Shown piece after piece: positions 1 through 5,651 of a DNA stretch of 33,164 bases. The DNA comes from a virus, in the IMG/VR virus record IMGVR_UViG_3300032286_001248, positions 1 through 33,164 of that record. One strand, given 5' to 3'. The first letter of the stretch is position 1. Each line of letters begins with the position of its first letter. A program made the position numbers and the translations under genes. Under the pieces are notes generated by a model, which was not told the DNA's origin, did no database searches, and saw nothing but the letters and a program-made list of their open reading frames with translations.

Positions 1-297
1 CCATAGATTGGTACTACTATCCAACGTACAGCCCCGTTGGCAAACAACTACAGACATTATCCATAGCCGCTTTATCGTAATAGGCTATCCCAACCTAGTC
101 CAAGGCATGGACCCACGAGTTTTTTGGAACTAAAGCTCCTTTCTCTCATTCTCTCCCAGTGTGACCGTTGGGTCTCTTGGCGAGTTCTTTCAGTTCCGTT
201 GTATTGTAAACAGATTGGGTTATGCCATACTCGGCCTTGCATTTAACCGTGGCTTCTTTGATATCATTCTGCCAGCGGCCCTCATCTGCTTGTCTCT
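1..297 (-). ncRNA. Candidate large structured RNA, cut by window edge
   Basis: A sigma70 promoter at 300-327 points left into this stretch, yet no convincing gene follows it. The DNA holds consecutive inverted repeats: 21-26/35-40 (CCAACG/CGTTGG), 63-68/83-88 (ATAGCC/GGCTAT), 98-102/108-112 (GTCCA/TGGAC), 218-225/239-248 (GGTTATGC with a two-base bulge in the other arm) and 247-253/271-278 (CCGTGGC with one bulged base). One leftward frame is open from about 295 to 146 and looks protein-like, but it has no start codon, begins after a TAG, and meets further stops. Phages with tRNA clusters can carry large ornate RNAs (GOLLD, ROOL); membership here is only a guess. The alternative is a decayed gene. 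Confidence 0.35.
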
Positions 298-299
298 AC

Positions 300-327
300 A
301 TTATACCAAACGATTCTTTCCTGTCAA
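300..327 (-). promoter_or_regulatory. sigma70-type promoter for the 1-297 transcript
   Basis: On the minus strand TTGACA (322-327), a 16-bp spacer and TATAAT (300-305), followed by GTAGAG as in the promoter at 8134-8162. It lies inside the 3' end of the 301-630 gene, so the downstream region has its own transcript. Confidence 0.75.
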
Positions 328-630
328 GTGTCGATTTTTATATTCTTTGATATCCCCGTTCTGAACAATCTTCTCTTCTTCGTAAGGTACGGCTACTCGG
401 CGGTAGAATTCTTGTTTTACATTCTCAACAACACCCGTGATCATTGCAATCTTTGCATAAGACGTACTTCCCATCACTTGCCCAATTAGCCTAGTCATAC
501 AGTAATTAAGATCGCCCAATACTGATATTACATCTTCATTATTAAGCTCACTATTATTAGTAATTATGTTAGCAAGATCATCTATAGATCGGTCTAATAT
601 CTTGCGGCTTGTTTCATCAATATATGGCAT
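301..630 (-). CDS. Small phage protein of unknown function (PYEE..NGD family)
   Basis: 109 residues, starting MPYIDETSRK. The motifs LNYCMTRL (about 42-49) and EFYRRVAVPYEEEKI followed by NGD (about 74-93) are typical of a small hypothetical protein common in phages and some bacteria (DUF6899 from memory, not checked). No enzyme motif is visible; it looks helical and soluble. The start ATG overlaps the TAA of the upstream gene by one base, so translation is probably coupled. It is last in the operon 1156-301, and its 3' end contains the promoter for the next leftward transcript. Confidence 0.8.
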   Translation of the reverse strand: MPYIDETSRKILDRSIDDLANIITNNSELNNEDVISVLGDLNYCMTRLIGQVMGSTSYAKIAMITGVVENVKQEFYRRVAVPYEEEKIVQNGDIKEYKNRHLTGKNRLV

Positions 631-779
631 TATACATCTCGCTCTTCTACAACGGTTGAACTTTCACAATCCATACACATAGCATTATCATATGGCCCAC
701 CAACAACTTCACCATCTTGGTTTACCCAAGCATCGTATCCTATATTGTGACTGCCACACTCACTACATATTGTACTCAT
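630..779 (-). CDS. 49-residue zinc-ribbon-like protein
   Basis: Small gene starting MSTICSECGSHNIGYDAW. Two Cys pairs, C5-x2-C8 and C35-x2-C38, are spaced like a treble-clef or zinc-ribbon knuckle, so it probably binds one zinc ion. Such proteins in phage early regions often bind host proteins or nucleic acid, but no target can be named. The ribosome binding site GGGGTGGCGAG precedes the ATG. The stop overlaps the start of the 301-630 gene. Confidence 0.75.
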   Translation of the reverse strand: MSTICSECGSHNIGYDAWVNQDGEVVGGPYDNAMCMDCESSTVVEERDV

Positions 780-793
780 CTCGCCACCCCTTT

Positions 794-1156
794 TCAATAT
801 CTTTTCGTGTTCGCTGACGCTTGGGGCGGTTGTCCATAACCGTATCCCGATGCTCCCGATGCCCCGTAGCCACTTCCCAAGGCTTCTTGACCTTGAGCTT
901 GATTACGTTGCGGCGTGGATTCATATCTTCGCTGTTGTGGTGCATAGTCATGCCATTGTCCATTCTCATGTAGGTAAAAGACTTTATCGACATTCGGATC
1001 GTAAGCCATTAAACAATATTGTACCGGATAGGTCACTTTTGTCAAGACCATTTTTTGGGGCATTTGGGGAAATTTAATATCACCTTTTTGGTAATCTTTG
1101 AGTCCCGTATAAGCCAAACCAACTAGGGTAATGAACACGCCAATCCACTGAATCAT
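794..1156 (-). CDS. Membrane-anchored protein with Gly/Gln-rich tail
   Basis: 120 residues from ATG 1156, chosen over an in-frame ATG 33 bases upstream because GGAGTGGAGAG sits directly before it. One hydrophobic segment (MIQWIGVFITLVGLAYTGL, residues 1-19) is a membrane anchor or uncleaved signal. A middle part (about 35-75) contains VFYLHENGQWHDY. The tail (about 75-120) is low complexity, rich in Q, G, Y and S, with SGYGASGASGYGYGQPP. Function unknown. First gene of the operon running to 301. Confidence 0.75.
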   Translation of the reverse strand: MIQWIGVFITLVGLAYTGLKDYQKGDIKFPQMPQKMVLTKVTYPVQYCLMAYDPNVDKVFYLHENGQWHDYAPQQRRYESTPQRNQAQGQEALGSGYGASGASGYGYGQPPQASANTKRY

Positions 1157-1182
1157 CTCTCCACTCCTTTTTACACACTTCC

Positions 1183-1211
1183 TGTCCATATATAGGTTAT
1201 CGACACTCTAC
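1183..1211 (-). promoter_or_regulatory. Degenerate sigma70-like promoter
   Basis: The stretch aligns base for base with the promoter at 4060-4088 through the shared GTCGATAA spacer, but both hexamers are poor (GTAGAG and TGGACA). It is placed correctly for the 1156-301 operon. Confidence 0.3.
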
Positions 1212-1241
1212 CCCAATGAACTTTAGGCTTTCTGAAAAATT

Positions 1242-1327
1242 GTTGTAAGTCTTTATCTGGTAAGGGTTTACGTCAAAAATCCCCGGCCCCGTTCGCCATA
1301 AGTCTAATAGCGACAAGGGTTTACGTC
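1242..1327. repeat. 86-bp compound inverted repeat, copy A
   Basis: Two 33-bp dyads (1242-1274 and 1295-1327) flank a 20-bp GC-rich spacer containing CCCCGGCCCC. Both dyads end AAGGGTTTACGTC. The right edge overlaps the TGA of the 1326-1556 gene. No sigma54-like element precedes this copy. Confidence 0.9.
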
Positions 1328-1556
1328 ATTCTATCTCCCAATTTGCTAGTTTTACAATTACTTCCGTAGGAATAACCTGAGTATTTTTATCCGCAGTTTT
1401 ATAATCTCTATATCCACGCTCATCTACATAGAAATATTCATCTAATACATCATGTTCATTAGTTTCCCACAATACTTGTGCTGCTGCTTCACTCTCTGAT
1501 TTGTTGGTGCTATAGATAAGTTGTAGACTTCCACACTGAATATAATACTTACTCAT
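1326..1556 (-). CDS. Small hypothetical protein
   Basis: 76 residues from ATG 1556 (MSKYYIQCGSLQLIYS), 11 bases after the stop of the upstream gene and preceded by AAGGGAATCAA; longer in-frame versions would overlap that gene. The sequence is mixed alpha/beta and ends KLANWEIE. The part ESEAAAQVLWETNEHDVLDEYFYV resembles small phage proteins that accompany metabolic early genes, but I cannot assign a family. Its stop codon lies inside repeat copy A. Last gene of operon 2796-1326. Confidence 0.75.
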   Translation of the reverse strand: MSKYYIQCGSLQLIYSTNKSESEAAAQVLWETNEHDVLDEYFYVDERGYRDYKTADKNTQVIPTEVIVKLANWEIE

Positions 1557-1569
1557 TTGATTCCCTTTG

Positions 1570-2079
1570 TTATTGACAAATCGTGCAATTGCAATCGTCA
1601 TCATCATATGGGTCAATACTACAATCTTCGTCACACACACTCTCTGTACCAAAGTCTATACATACCATGACCCGCCTTCCCTTACGTCGCACAAAACCAA
1701 CATTACCGATATGGCAATCCATAAACTCTATACCGGCCTTATTCATCATCCTATAGGCGAGATTACCAATCTGATTATCATATGAAAACTCTAGATCATC
1801 GCCACAATCACCGCAGCTACAACTATTACCACCGCAACCAATAGTTTCTGCAATCTCTGTGATATATCCCCAACCAGAAAGTTCGCCATTACTATTACGA
1901 ATTTTACCAACTTGGCTCAATACATACGGGGCCATGTTGTAATCTTCTAGTTTAGATTGAACACTGTGGGCATACTCTGCTTCATACTTACCGATGAACT
2001 CTTTGAAGCCACGTTTCTTGTCTATAACATAGAAAGCACTAGTAGACCCCGCATTTTCATACTGACCAACAATCGTCAT
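1570..2079 (-). CDS. Miniature protein-kinase-fold protein
   Basis: 169 residues. The order of conserved elements matches a kinase or aminoglycoside phosphotransferase fold: a possible beta-3 lysine (K26 in GFKEF), an acidic helix C (E33/E35), a hinge-like YITEIAE (72-78), a catalytic loop D121-CHIG-N126 and I-D142-FG. This is much shorter than usual kinases (250 or more), so both lobes are reduced. A Cys-rich insert (CGGNSCSCGDC, 82-92) and Cys-rich tail (149-168) suggest metal binding. It may phosphorylate host proteins early in infection or be a pseudokinase. Start is supported by AAAGGATATAGAA. Confidence 0.6.
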   Translation of the reverse strand: MTIVGQYENAGSTSAFYVIDKKRGFKEFIGKYEAEYAHSVQSKLEDYNMAPYVLSQVGKIRNSNGELSGWGYITEIAETIGCGGNSCSCGDCGDDLEFSYDNQIGNLAYRMMNKAGIEFMDCHIGNVGFVRRKGRRVMVCIDFGTESVCDEDCSIDPYDDDDCNCTICQ

Positions 2080-2091
2080 TTCTATATCCTT

Positions 2092-2796
2092 TCAATGGGC
2101 TGGAAACAAAACATTAGCTAAACCGCGAACACACAAGTCACATGATATACTATCTTTGGTGCCAGTGCAAGTGATTTCTGAGCGACCACGACGGATTTCT
2201 GGGCATACCACGAACTTTGTGGCATTTAGAATTACCATCTTAGGAAGTTCTTTTCTCCACGCTTCGGCCTTGACTTTGCTCTTGGGACGCTTGGGAGCAA
2301 TCTTCATGTCACTATCGCACCATGCAAACAACTTGAAACCTTGTGCCAACGCTTCGCCCATATCATTATCGTCATGCACACTAGCATATACATTCATATA
2401 CTTTTCCAGACTTACCAGCCTAGCATCGTAGATATGAGTATAAAACCACATATCGGGCAAAGTATCGCCATCGGCCAGAATACTCTCACAAGCCCATGTC
2501 ACGTTTGCAACATAATCCAAGTCTAGCTCACCGTTCAGAAACCAATCACCACGTTCGTGCCAGCGAATAGACTTCTCACGACGCTTTGCGTCAAGAATCA
2601 TCGCACGAATTTTATTCTTCTCGGTTACAACGTTTGCAAAACCAGCAGTGCGAGCATTCTTATACTGATTCTCAGTCGCTTCGGCATAGCAGCCATTTCC
2701 AAGATAGTCGCAATCTGGTGGGCAAGTATCGCCAACGGGACGCGAAACCACAATGCAACCCTTACCCAACTTGTCATTACCATCAGCAGTTTTCAT
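2092..2796 (-). CDS. Cys-rich phage protein (CPPDCxxxGxxCYAE family)
   Basis: 234 residues from ATG 2796, preceded by AAGGGAGAAAAGT; a GTG start 21 bases upstream lies on the promoter start region and is rejected. The N-terminal motif C25-PPD-C29-DYLGNG-C36-YAE, the IRWHERGDWF segment (about 77-86) and a Cys-rich end (CTGTKDSISCDLC) are typical of a phage family whose pattern recalls iron-sulfur or zinc proteins and distant radical-SAM-like proteins (DUF7227 from memory, unchecked). The reaction is unknown. First gene of the operon with the kinase-like gene. Confidence 0.65.
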   Translation of the reverse strand: MKTADGNDKLGKGCIVVSRPVGDTCPPDCDYLGNGCYAEATENQYKNARTAGFANVVTEKNKIRAMILDAKRREKSIRWHERGDWFLNGELDLDYVANVTWACESILADGDTLPDMWFYTHIYDARLVSLEKYMNVYASVHDDNDMGEALAQGFKLFAWCDSDMKIAPKRPKSKVKAEAWRKELPKMVILNATKFVVCPEIRRGRSEITCTGTKDSISCDLCVRGLANVLFPAH

Positions 2797-2819
2797 ACTT
2801 TTCTCCCTTGTGTCCACTC

Positions 2820-2847
2820 ATCATACCATAGTTATCGGCCTTGTCAA
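2820..2847 (-). promoter_or_regulatory. sigma70-type promoter for operon 2796-1326
   Basis: TTGACA (2842-2847), 16-bp spacer containing GCCGAT, TATGAT (2820-2825). Confidence 0.75.
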
Positions 2848-2869
2848 CAGAAATCTTTAGAAAAATCTC

Positions 2870-2885
2870 TGGCATGATATTTGCT
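2870..2885 (+). promoter_or_regulatory. sigma54-like -24/-12 element before copy B
   Basis: TGGCATGATATTTGCT matches TGGCAC-N5-TTGCW with GG and GC 12 bases apart. Counting 12 bases from the C puts the start on 2896, the first base of repeat copy B. It could instead be an activator site for the leftward promoter at 2820-2847. Confidence 0.45.
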
Positions 2886-2895
2886 ATGGAGATTG

Positions 2896-2981
2896 AACGT
2901 AAAGTGTTGGTAGATAAGGACTTATGAAAAACGCGGCCCGCCCCGCTTGTCCTAAACACTTATAGAATATAGACTTACATC
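2896..2981. repeat. 86-bp compound inverted repeat, copy B
   Basis: Dyads at 2896-2928 and 2949-2981 with a 20-bp spacer containing GCGGCCCGCCCC. The left dyad has the CGTAAAGTGTTGG variant. The right edge is three bases from the 3' end of tRNA-Glu. Confidence 0.85.
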
Positions 2982-2984
2982 AAA

Positions 2985-3056
2985 TGACCCCACGGAGAAT
3001 CGAACTCCGATCTCCACCGTGAAAGGGTGGCGTACTAGCCGTTATACAATGGGGCC
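2985..3056 (-). tRNA. tRNA-Glu (TTC)
   Basis: Cloverleaf with acceptor GGCCCCA/TGGGGTC, anticodon loop CTTTCAC between CCACC and GGTGG, T loop TTCGATT and discriminator A. CCA is not encoded. Last tRNA of the cluster in transcription order. Confidence 0.93.
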
Positions 3057-3060
3057 AAAG

Positions 3061-3133
3061 CTGGATAGGTAGGATTCGAACCTACAACCTAGCGGTTAAC
3101 AGCCGCTTGCAACTACCGTTGTGCTACTATCCA
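3061..3133 (-). tRNA. tRNA-Asn (GTT)
   Basis: Acceptor TGGATAG/CTATCCA, anticodon loop CTGTTAA between AGCGG and CCGCT, T arm GTAGG-TTCGAAT-CCTAC, discriminator G. No encoded CCA. Confidence 0.93.
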
Positions 3134-3138
3134 ATAGG

Positions 3139-3209
3139 TTCCGAGACTACGATTTGAACGTAGAAAAACTGATCCAAAGTCAGTCGTGATACCGTTTCAC
3201 CACCTCGGA
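3139..3209 (-). tRNA. tRNA-Gln (TTG)
   Basis: Acceptor TCCGAGG/TCTCGGA, anticodon loop CTTTGGA between ACTGA and TCAGT, T arm CTACG-TTCAAAT-CGTAG, discriminator A. No encoded CCA. Confidence 0.9.
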
Positions 3210-3214
3210 TCAAA

Positions 3215-3285
3215 AGCCCACAGAGGGAATCGAACCCCCGTCCGATGATTACAAATCAACTGTAATACCATTATACTATGCGGGC
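3215..3285 (-). tRNA. tRNA-Thr (TGT)
   Basis: Acceptor GCCCGCA/TGTGGGC, anticodon loop TTTGTAA, T loop TTCGATT, discriminator U. The anticodon stem has a T-T mismatch at its second pair. It reads ACA and by wobble other ACN codons, which are extremely abundant in the fibre genes at 26,557-33,164. No encoded CCA. Confidence 0.88.
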
Positions 3286-3317
3286 AACCATCGCAACTCA
3301 AACATCAGCCTCCGAAT

Positions 3318-3391
3318 AGGGGAGATGGGATTCGCACCCATGATCTCTAGCTTATGAGGCTAGCGAGGACGGCTAAACTCCTCTACTCCCC
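3318..3391 (-). tRNA. tRNA-Met (CAT), or Ile with modified CAT
   Basis: Acceptor GGGGAG/CTCCCC, anticodon loop CTCATAA between CTAGC and GCTAG, T loop TGCGAAT. A CAT anticodon may read AUG, or AUA if C34 is lysidine-modified; sequence alone does not decide. Its first nine bases overlap the end of the upstream gene, whose TAG stop lies within the tRNA. Confidence 0.88.
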
Positions 3392-3520
3392 GTCATCTTC
3401 TACATTATACCATTCAGAGCTATCATCATACTCAATAATTTCTTCGTAGATATCTTCATAATAATCTACTTCGCCCAATACGTATTCGTTATAGATATAA
3501 TAGACATTAGGCTCGTTCAT
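3383..3520 (-). CDS. Small acidic Tyr-rich protein overlapping tRNA-Met
   Basis: 45 residues from ATG 3520 (MNEPNVYYIYNEYVLGEVDYY), overlapping the end of the upstream gene by 14 bases, so translation is probably coupled. Nearly half of the residues are D, E or Y, which suggests a small acidic protein, possibly a DNA mimic or a protein-binding peptide; this is inference. The stop codon TAG (3383-3385) lies inside the 5' end of tRNA-Met, so processing of the tRNA would cut this message at its last codons. Confidence 0.6.
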   Translation of the reverse strand: MNEPNVYYIYNEYVLGEVDYYEDIYEEIIEYDDSSEWYNVEDDGE

Positions 3521-3758
3521 TGATGATCTTCTCCAAATCTTCACGGTGTAGTGGGCAGCGTCCAATACGTTTTGGCATACCAGCATCAATCCATAGTTTT
3601 AATGTTTCTGGCGAACTATCATATGGCGTAATGTCTGCTGTCATTTCCTTGCCATCCTTGCCAATAACTATATGCCAAGCCTTGACATTATCTTCCTCAT
3701 ACTCATGCTCAATTCTGCAAGAATATCCATTATGAGTGAAGAATTCGTCACGCCACAT
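3507..3758 (-). CDS. Small hypothetical protein (PYDSSPETLKLWIDAGMP)
   Basis: 83 residues from ATG 3758, preceded by AGGAGATGATTT. The N-terminal half (GYSCRIEHEYEEDNVKAWHIVI) reads as a beta-sheet with short loops. The C-terminal half contains ITPYDSSPETLKLWIDAGMP followed by KRIGRCPLHREDLEKII. No known fold or function recognised. It lies between tRNA-Lys and the other tRNAs in one leftward transcript. Confidence 0.7.
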   Translation of the reverse strand: MWRDEFFTHNGYSCRIEHEYEEDNVKAWHIVIGKDGKEMTADITPYDSSPETLKLWIDAGMPKRIGRCPLHREDLEKIINERA

Positions 3759-3795
3759 AAATCATCTCCTAAATCGTTATTCTATTATACACCAA

Positions 3796-3868
3796 TGGGC
3801 CATGTAGGACTTGAACCTACGACCAAAGAGTTAAAAGCTCCTTGCTCTACCAACTGAGCTAATGGCCC
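3796..3868 (-). tRNA. tRNA-Lys (TTT)
   Basis: Acceptor GGGCCAT/ATGGCCC, D arm with AGCTCAGTTGGTAGAGC, anticodon loop CTTTTAA, T arm GTAGG-TTCAAGT-CCTAC, discriminator A. Separated from the other five tRNAs by two small genes. No encoded CCA. Confidence 0.95.
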
Positions 3869-3874
3869 GAACCG

Positions 3875-4036
3875 TCAAATCTCACTATAGCTATAGCTCT
3901 CTACATTGTTAAGGTATGCCCCTTGAACCTTCTCAAAAACGTCCATCCACTCGTATCCAATATCCATAGGGATAATTAGATCTTGAAGGGCGACACCATC
4001 TTCTGACAGGATATCATGCACATGAACATTCTTCAT
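3875..4036 (-). CDS. 53-residue hypothetical protein
   Basis: Starts MKNVHVHDILSEDGVALQDL, with a strong site CTAAGGAGAACTTTGT before the ATG and a near-consensus promoter 25 bases upstream. The peptide is acidic and probably helical, with aromatic residues near GYEWMDVFEK. No family recognised. First gene of the tRNA-bearing operon; its stop is six bases from the 5' end of tRNA-Lys. Confidence 0.7.
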   Translation of the reverse strand: MKNVHVHDILSEDGVALQDLIIPMDIGYEWMDVFEKVQGAYLNNVESYSYSEI

Positions 4037-4059
4037 ACAAAGTTCTCCTTAGTTAGACC

Positions 4060-4088
4060 ATTCTACTATATATTTATCGACCTGTCAA
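4060..4088 (-). promoter_or_regulatory. sigma70-type promoter for tRNA operon
   Basis: TTGACA (4083-4088), 17-bp spacer starting GGTCGAT, TAGAAT (4060-4065). Drives 4036 to 2985 including all six tRNAs. Confidence 0.8.
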
Positions 4089-4102
4089 TACCCAAACTTT
4101 AG

Positions 4103-4129
4103 GCTTTTTGACTGACTATGCCAAAAAGC
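4103..4129. repeat. 8-bp inverted repeat, possible operator
   Basis: GCTTTTTG (4103-4110) and CAAAAAGC (4122-4129) form a perfect dyad 15 bp upstream of the -35 of the tRNA operon promoter. It could be a regulator site, or a weak terminator for the gene ending at 4184. Confidence 0.45.
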
Positions 4130-4183
4130 ATATGACCGGTTTAGATTGGCAAAGACTCCCCCGCTTTATCCAAACCCCCTAGA

Positions 4184-4318
4184 TTACCCAGATTGTGCAT
4201 CTTGCATATCTTTACTAATCAGCTTAAGTTGGTAAGCTACGTATTCTGCGTAAACCAGAAAGTCTATCGTATCTTGCTCAGGTTGTATATATTCTCTATC
4301 TTCTACATACTCGCTCAT
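4184..4318 (-). CDS. 44-residue hypothetical protein
   Basis: Starts MSEYVEDREYIQPEQDTIDF after a strong AGGAGG site and has its own promoter (4342-4370). It is acidic and helical (FLVYAEYVAYQLKLISKDMQ). Short phage proteins of this look are common, but no function is known. The DNA after the stop can fold (GGTTTGGAT/ATCTAAACC with one mismatch) but has no U-tract, so termination there is uncertain. Confidence 0.65.
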   Translation of the reverse strand: MSEYVEDREYIQPEQDTIDFLVYAEYVAYQLKLISKDMQDAQSG

Positions 4319-4341
4319 AGAAAATCCTCCTGTGTATACTG

Positions 4342-4370
4342 AGTCTACCATACTTATCGTACCCTGTCAA
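4342..4370 (-). promoter_or_regulatory. sigma70-type promoter for 4184-4318
   Basis: TTGACA (4365-4370), 17-bp spacer with ACGAT, TAGACT (4342-4347). Repeat copy C lies 24 bp upstream. Confidence 0.75.
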
Positions 4371-4393
4371 CCCTTTTCTTTAATCAAAAACTC

Positions 4394-4479
4394 GTCGTAA
4401 GTATATGCTACGTAAGGACTTAGGACAAATTTTCCCCGCCCGCCGCGTCGTAAGTCCTTTATTCACAAGGGTTTACGTC
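4394..4479. repeat. 86-bp compound inverted repeat, copy C
   Basis: Dyads 4394-4426 and 4447-4479, spacer with CCCCGCCCGCCGC. The right arm of dyad 1 (AAGGACTTA) is also the exact complement of the left arm of dyad 2 (TAAGTCCTT). The right edge shares one base with the TAG of the 4479-4706 gene. Confidence 0.92.
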
Positions 4480-4706
4480 TAGCGTTTAGGAAGTTGCTCA
4501 ATTTTCTTGAGTGTGTCTGCTACATCTTGAAAATCAAGAAAACCGACTACACCGTGGGCGATATCTGTATCATATACAATGTTATCATTGTAAAGGATAG
4601 CAATCTCAAATAGTCCACGATCACTACCATAGCTCATATCATTAGATACAATGCTCGCGGTATAACCGTTGTTAAACTCTACAAATTTTTGATACCCAGT
4701 ATTCAT
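4479..4706 (-). CDS. Small phage hypothetical protein
   Basis: 75 residues starting MNTGYQKFVEFNNGYTASIV, with AAGGAATAAAA before the ATG. The N-terminal YxKFVxFNNGYTASIV...MSYGSDRGLFEIAIL pattern is shared by small proteins of many phages (recalled, not searched) and looks like an antiparallel sheet followed by a helix (FQDVADTLKKIEQL). Function unknown. It ends the operon 5356-4479; its stop touches repeat copy C. Confidence 0.75.
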   Translation of the reverse strand: MNTGYQKFVEFNNGYTASIVSNDMSYGSDRGLFEIAILYNDNIVYDTDIAHGVVGFLDFQDVADTLKKIEQLPKR

Positions 4707-4715
4707 TTTTATTCC

Positions 4716-4874
4716 TTAACCAAACATTTCATATTCTTCATCGGTCAACGCTACTTCATCTGGACGATAACAATTGTTACCATACAACTCACGATTGGTG
4801 GGACGTTTCTCCCACTCATCCATAAAACGGTTATATTCTTCTATGCGCTTTTCTTCTTTAGTCATCTTTTCCAT
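4716..4874 (-). CDS. 52-residue charged protein
   Basis: Starts MEKMTKEEKRIEEYNRF; the ATG overlaps the TGA of the upstream gene (TGATG), so translation is probably re-initiated. A second possible start is ATG 4865. The N-terminal 20 residues form a charged helix and the end (DEVALTDEEYEMFG) is acidic. No family recognised. Confidence 0.65.
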   Translation of the reverse strand: MEKMTKEEKRIEEYNRFMDEWEKRPTNRELYGNNCYRPDEVALTDEEYEMFG

Positions 4875-5125
4875 CAAAAATCATCTCCAATATAGTCGTA
4901 ATCATCACCATAAAAACCGTAAGCCTCATCGTCGCAAAAGTGTCCATAATCTTCATCCGTTCCCCATCCGATGGAAGTCATCGCGGAATCATGATCACCA
5001 TCCATGCTATCATCATGGTAATCGTGATAATCGTCATAGTTGGAATCATCTTCATCACCAACGAGCGACATATCATCATCGTCATAAGCGTTATCGGCAT
5101 CGAACAACGGGTCAGGGTGGCTCAT
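4874..5125 (-). CDS. Asp-rich acidic protein
   Basis: 83 residues from ATG 5125 (MSHPDPLFDADNAYDDDDMS), preceded by GAGGACTAATAAT; longer in-frame ATGs would overlap the upstream gene. About 40 percent of residues are D or E, with many Y, H and G, so the protein is probably disordered or calcium-binding, or mimics DNA. Very acidic small phage proteins often inhibit host DNA-binding proteins; that role is inference only. Third gene in operon 5356-4479. Confidence 0.65.
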   Translation of the reverse strand: MSHPDPLFDADNAYDDDDMSLVGDEDDSNYDDYHDYHDDSMDGDHDSAMTSIGWGTDEDYGHFCDDEAYGFYGDDYDYIGDDF

Positions 5126-5129
5126 ATTA

Positions 5130-5201
5130 TTAGTCCTCAATTGAAGTTGCGAGAAAGAAAAGGCCAACGTAGGCCACAATAAAAACTGCTGCACCTATCA
5201 T
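5130..5201 (-). CDS. 23-residue single-pass membrane peptide
   Basis: MIGAAVFIVAYVGLFFLATS then IED. Almost the whole peptide is one hydrophobic helix. AGAGGAG lies eight bases before its ATG, and the ATG overlaps the TGA of the upstream gene (ATGA). The spacing and coupling argue for real translation in spite of the size. Role unknown; tiny phage membrane peptides can act in lysis or superinfection control. Confidence 0.55.
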   Translation of the reverse strand: MIGAAVFIVAYVGLFFLATSIED

Positions 5202-5356
5202 ACAGTGTACTCCTCTGGAATGAAATCGTCAACCACACCCACCACATCGGCCCAATCCCAAAAATCCACATTGATTGAAGGATCGTCAATCGGCTCGACC
5301 ATGCCCTGATCGGCCATTTCGTTCAAGAGATCATTGATTGCTTCGAAGTCGTTCAT
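5198..5356 (-). CDS. 52-residue acidic hypothetical protein
   Basis: Starts MNDFEAINDLLNEMADQGMV, with AAAGGAAAG before the ATG and a consensus promoter 34 bases upstream. Helical N-terminus, then an acidic and aromatic part (NVDFWDWADVVGVVDDFIPE). No family recognised. First gene of a five-gene operon; its stop overlaps the start of the 23-residue membrane peptide. Confidence 0.65.
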   Translation of the reverse strand: MNDFEAINDLLNEMADQGMVEPIDDPSINVDFWDWADVVGVVDDFIPEEYTV

Positions 5357-5389
5357 GATTCTTTCCTTTGGGTTACTTGCTATGTTTTG

Positions 5390-5418
5390 ATTATATATCT
5401 TAGATCGTCATTTGTCAA
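5390..5418 (-). promoter_or_regulatory. sigma70 consensus promoter for operon 5356-4479
   Basis: TTGACA (5413-5418), 17-bp spacer with GACGAT, TATAAT (5390-5395). The -35 box overlaps the TGA stop of the upstream 42-residue gene. Confidence 0.85.
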
Positions 5419-5543
5419 GAGGATACTTGAGATTTTTTTTCTTGCATTTCCGCATAGAGTTTTTTCAGAAACTCCACACGATTGACCGCAACCTTGACTT
5501 CCCGATCCATACGCTCAACCGACTTTTGAAAACTCGTTTTCAT
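5415..5543 (-). CDS. 42-residue coiled-coil peptide
   Basis: Starts MKTSFQKSVERMDREVKVAV after AAGGAGAAAAGAG and has its own consensus promoter. Hydrophobic residues recur at heptad spacing (V, M, V, V, V, F, L, M) through a basic, single-helix peptide, so it likely forms a coiled coil. Function unknown. Its stop codon is part of the next promoter's -35 hexamer. Confidence 0.65.
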   Translation of the reverse strand: MKTSFQKSVERMDREVKVAVNRVEFLKKLYAEMQEKKSQVSS

Positions 5544-5565
5544 CTCTTTTCTCCTTGTGTGATTC

Positions 5566-5594
5566 ATTATATAGAATAGATCGGCATTTGTCAA
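5566..5594 (-). promoter_or_regulatory. sigma70 consensus promoter for 5415-5543
   Basis: TTGACA (5589-5594), 17-bp spacer with GCCGAT, TATAAT (5566-5571). Confidence 0.85.
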
Positions 5595-5626
5595 GCATAA
5601 TCTATAGAGAATTTTTAAAATATTTT

Positions 5627-5642
5627 TGGCACAGCTTTTGCC
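5627..5642 (+). promoter_or_regulatory. sigma54-like -24/-12 element before copy D
   Basis: TGGCACAGCTTTTGCC has GG and GC exactly 12 bases apart. Predicted rightward start 5653 is the second base of repeat copy D. Confidence 0.5.
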
Positions 5643-5651
5643 TCAATACTC

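Noticed and set aside
1-297. Fragment of 23S rRNA or a tmRNA
   Set aside because: A short stretch (GAACTCGCCAAGAGACCC) recalls part of 23S rRNA, but the surrounding order does not match, and no tmRNA tag frame with tRNA-like ends is seen.
161-364. Rightward open frame of 67 codons
   Set aside because: It runs against the leftward operons, overlaps a real gene and promoter, and has no ribosome site.
763-993. Leftward open frame of 76 codons overlapping 794-1156
   Set aside because: It is in another frame of the membrane-anchored gene and of the 630-779 gene, has no ribosome site, and its text is not protein-like.
3770-3796. TATAAT near tRNA-Lys as a promoter for the 3758 gene
   Set aside because: There is no -35 at a normal distance, and the upstream promoter at 4060 already serves the whole unit.
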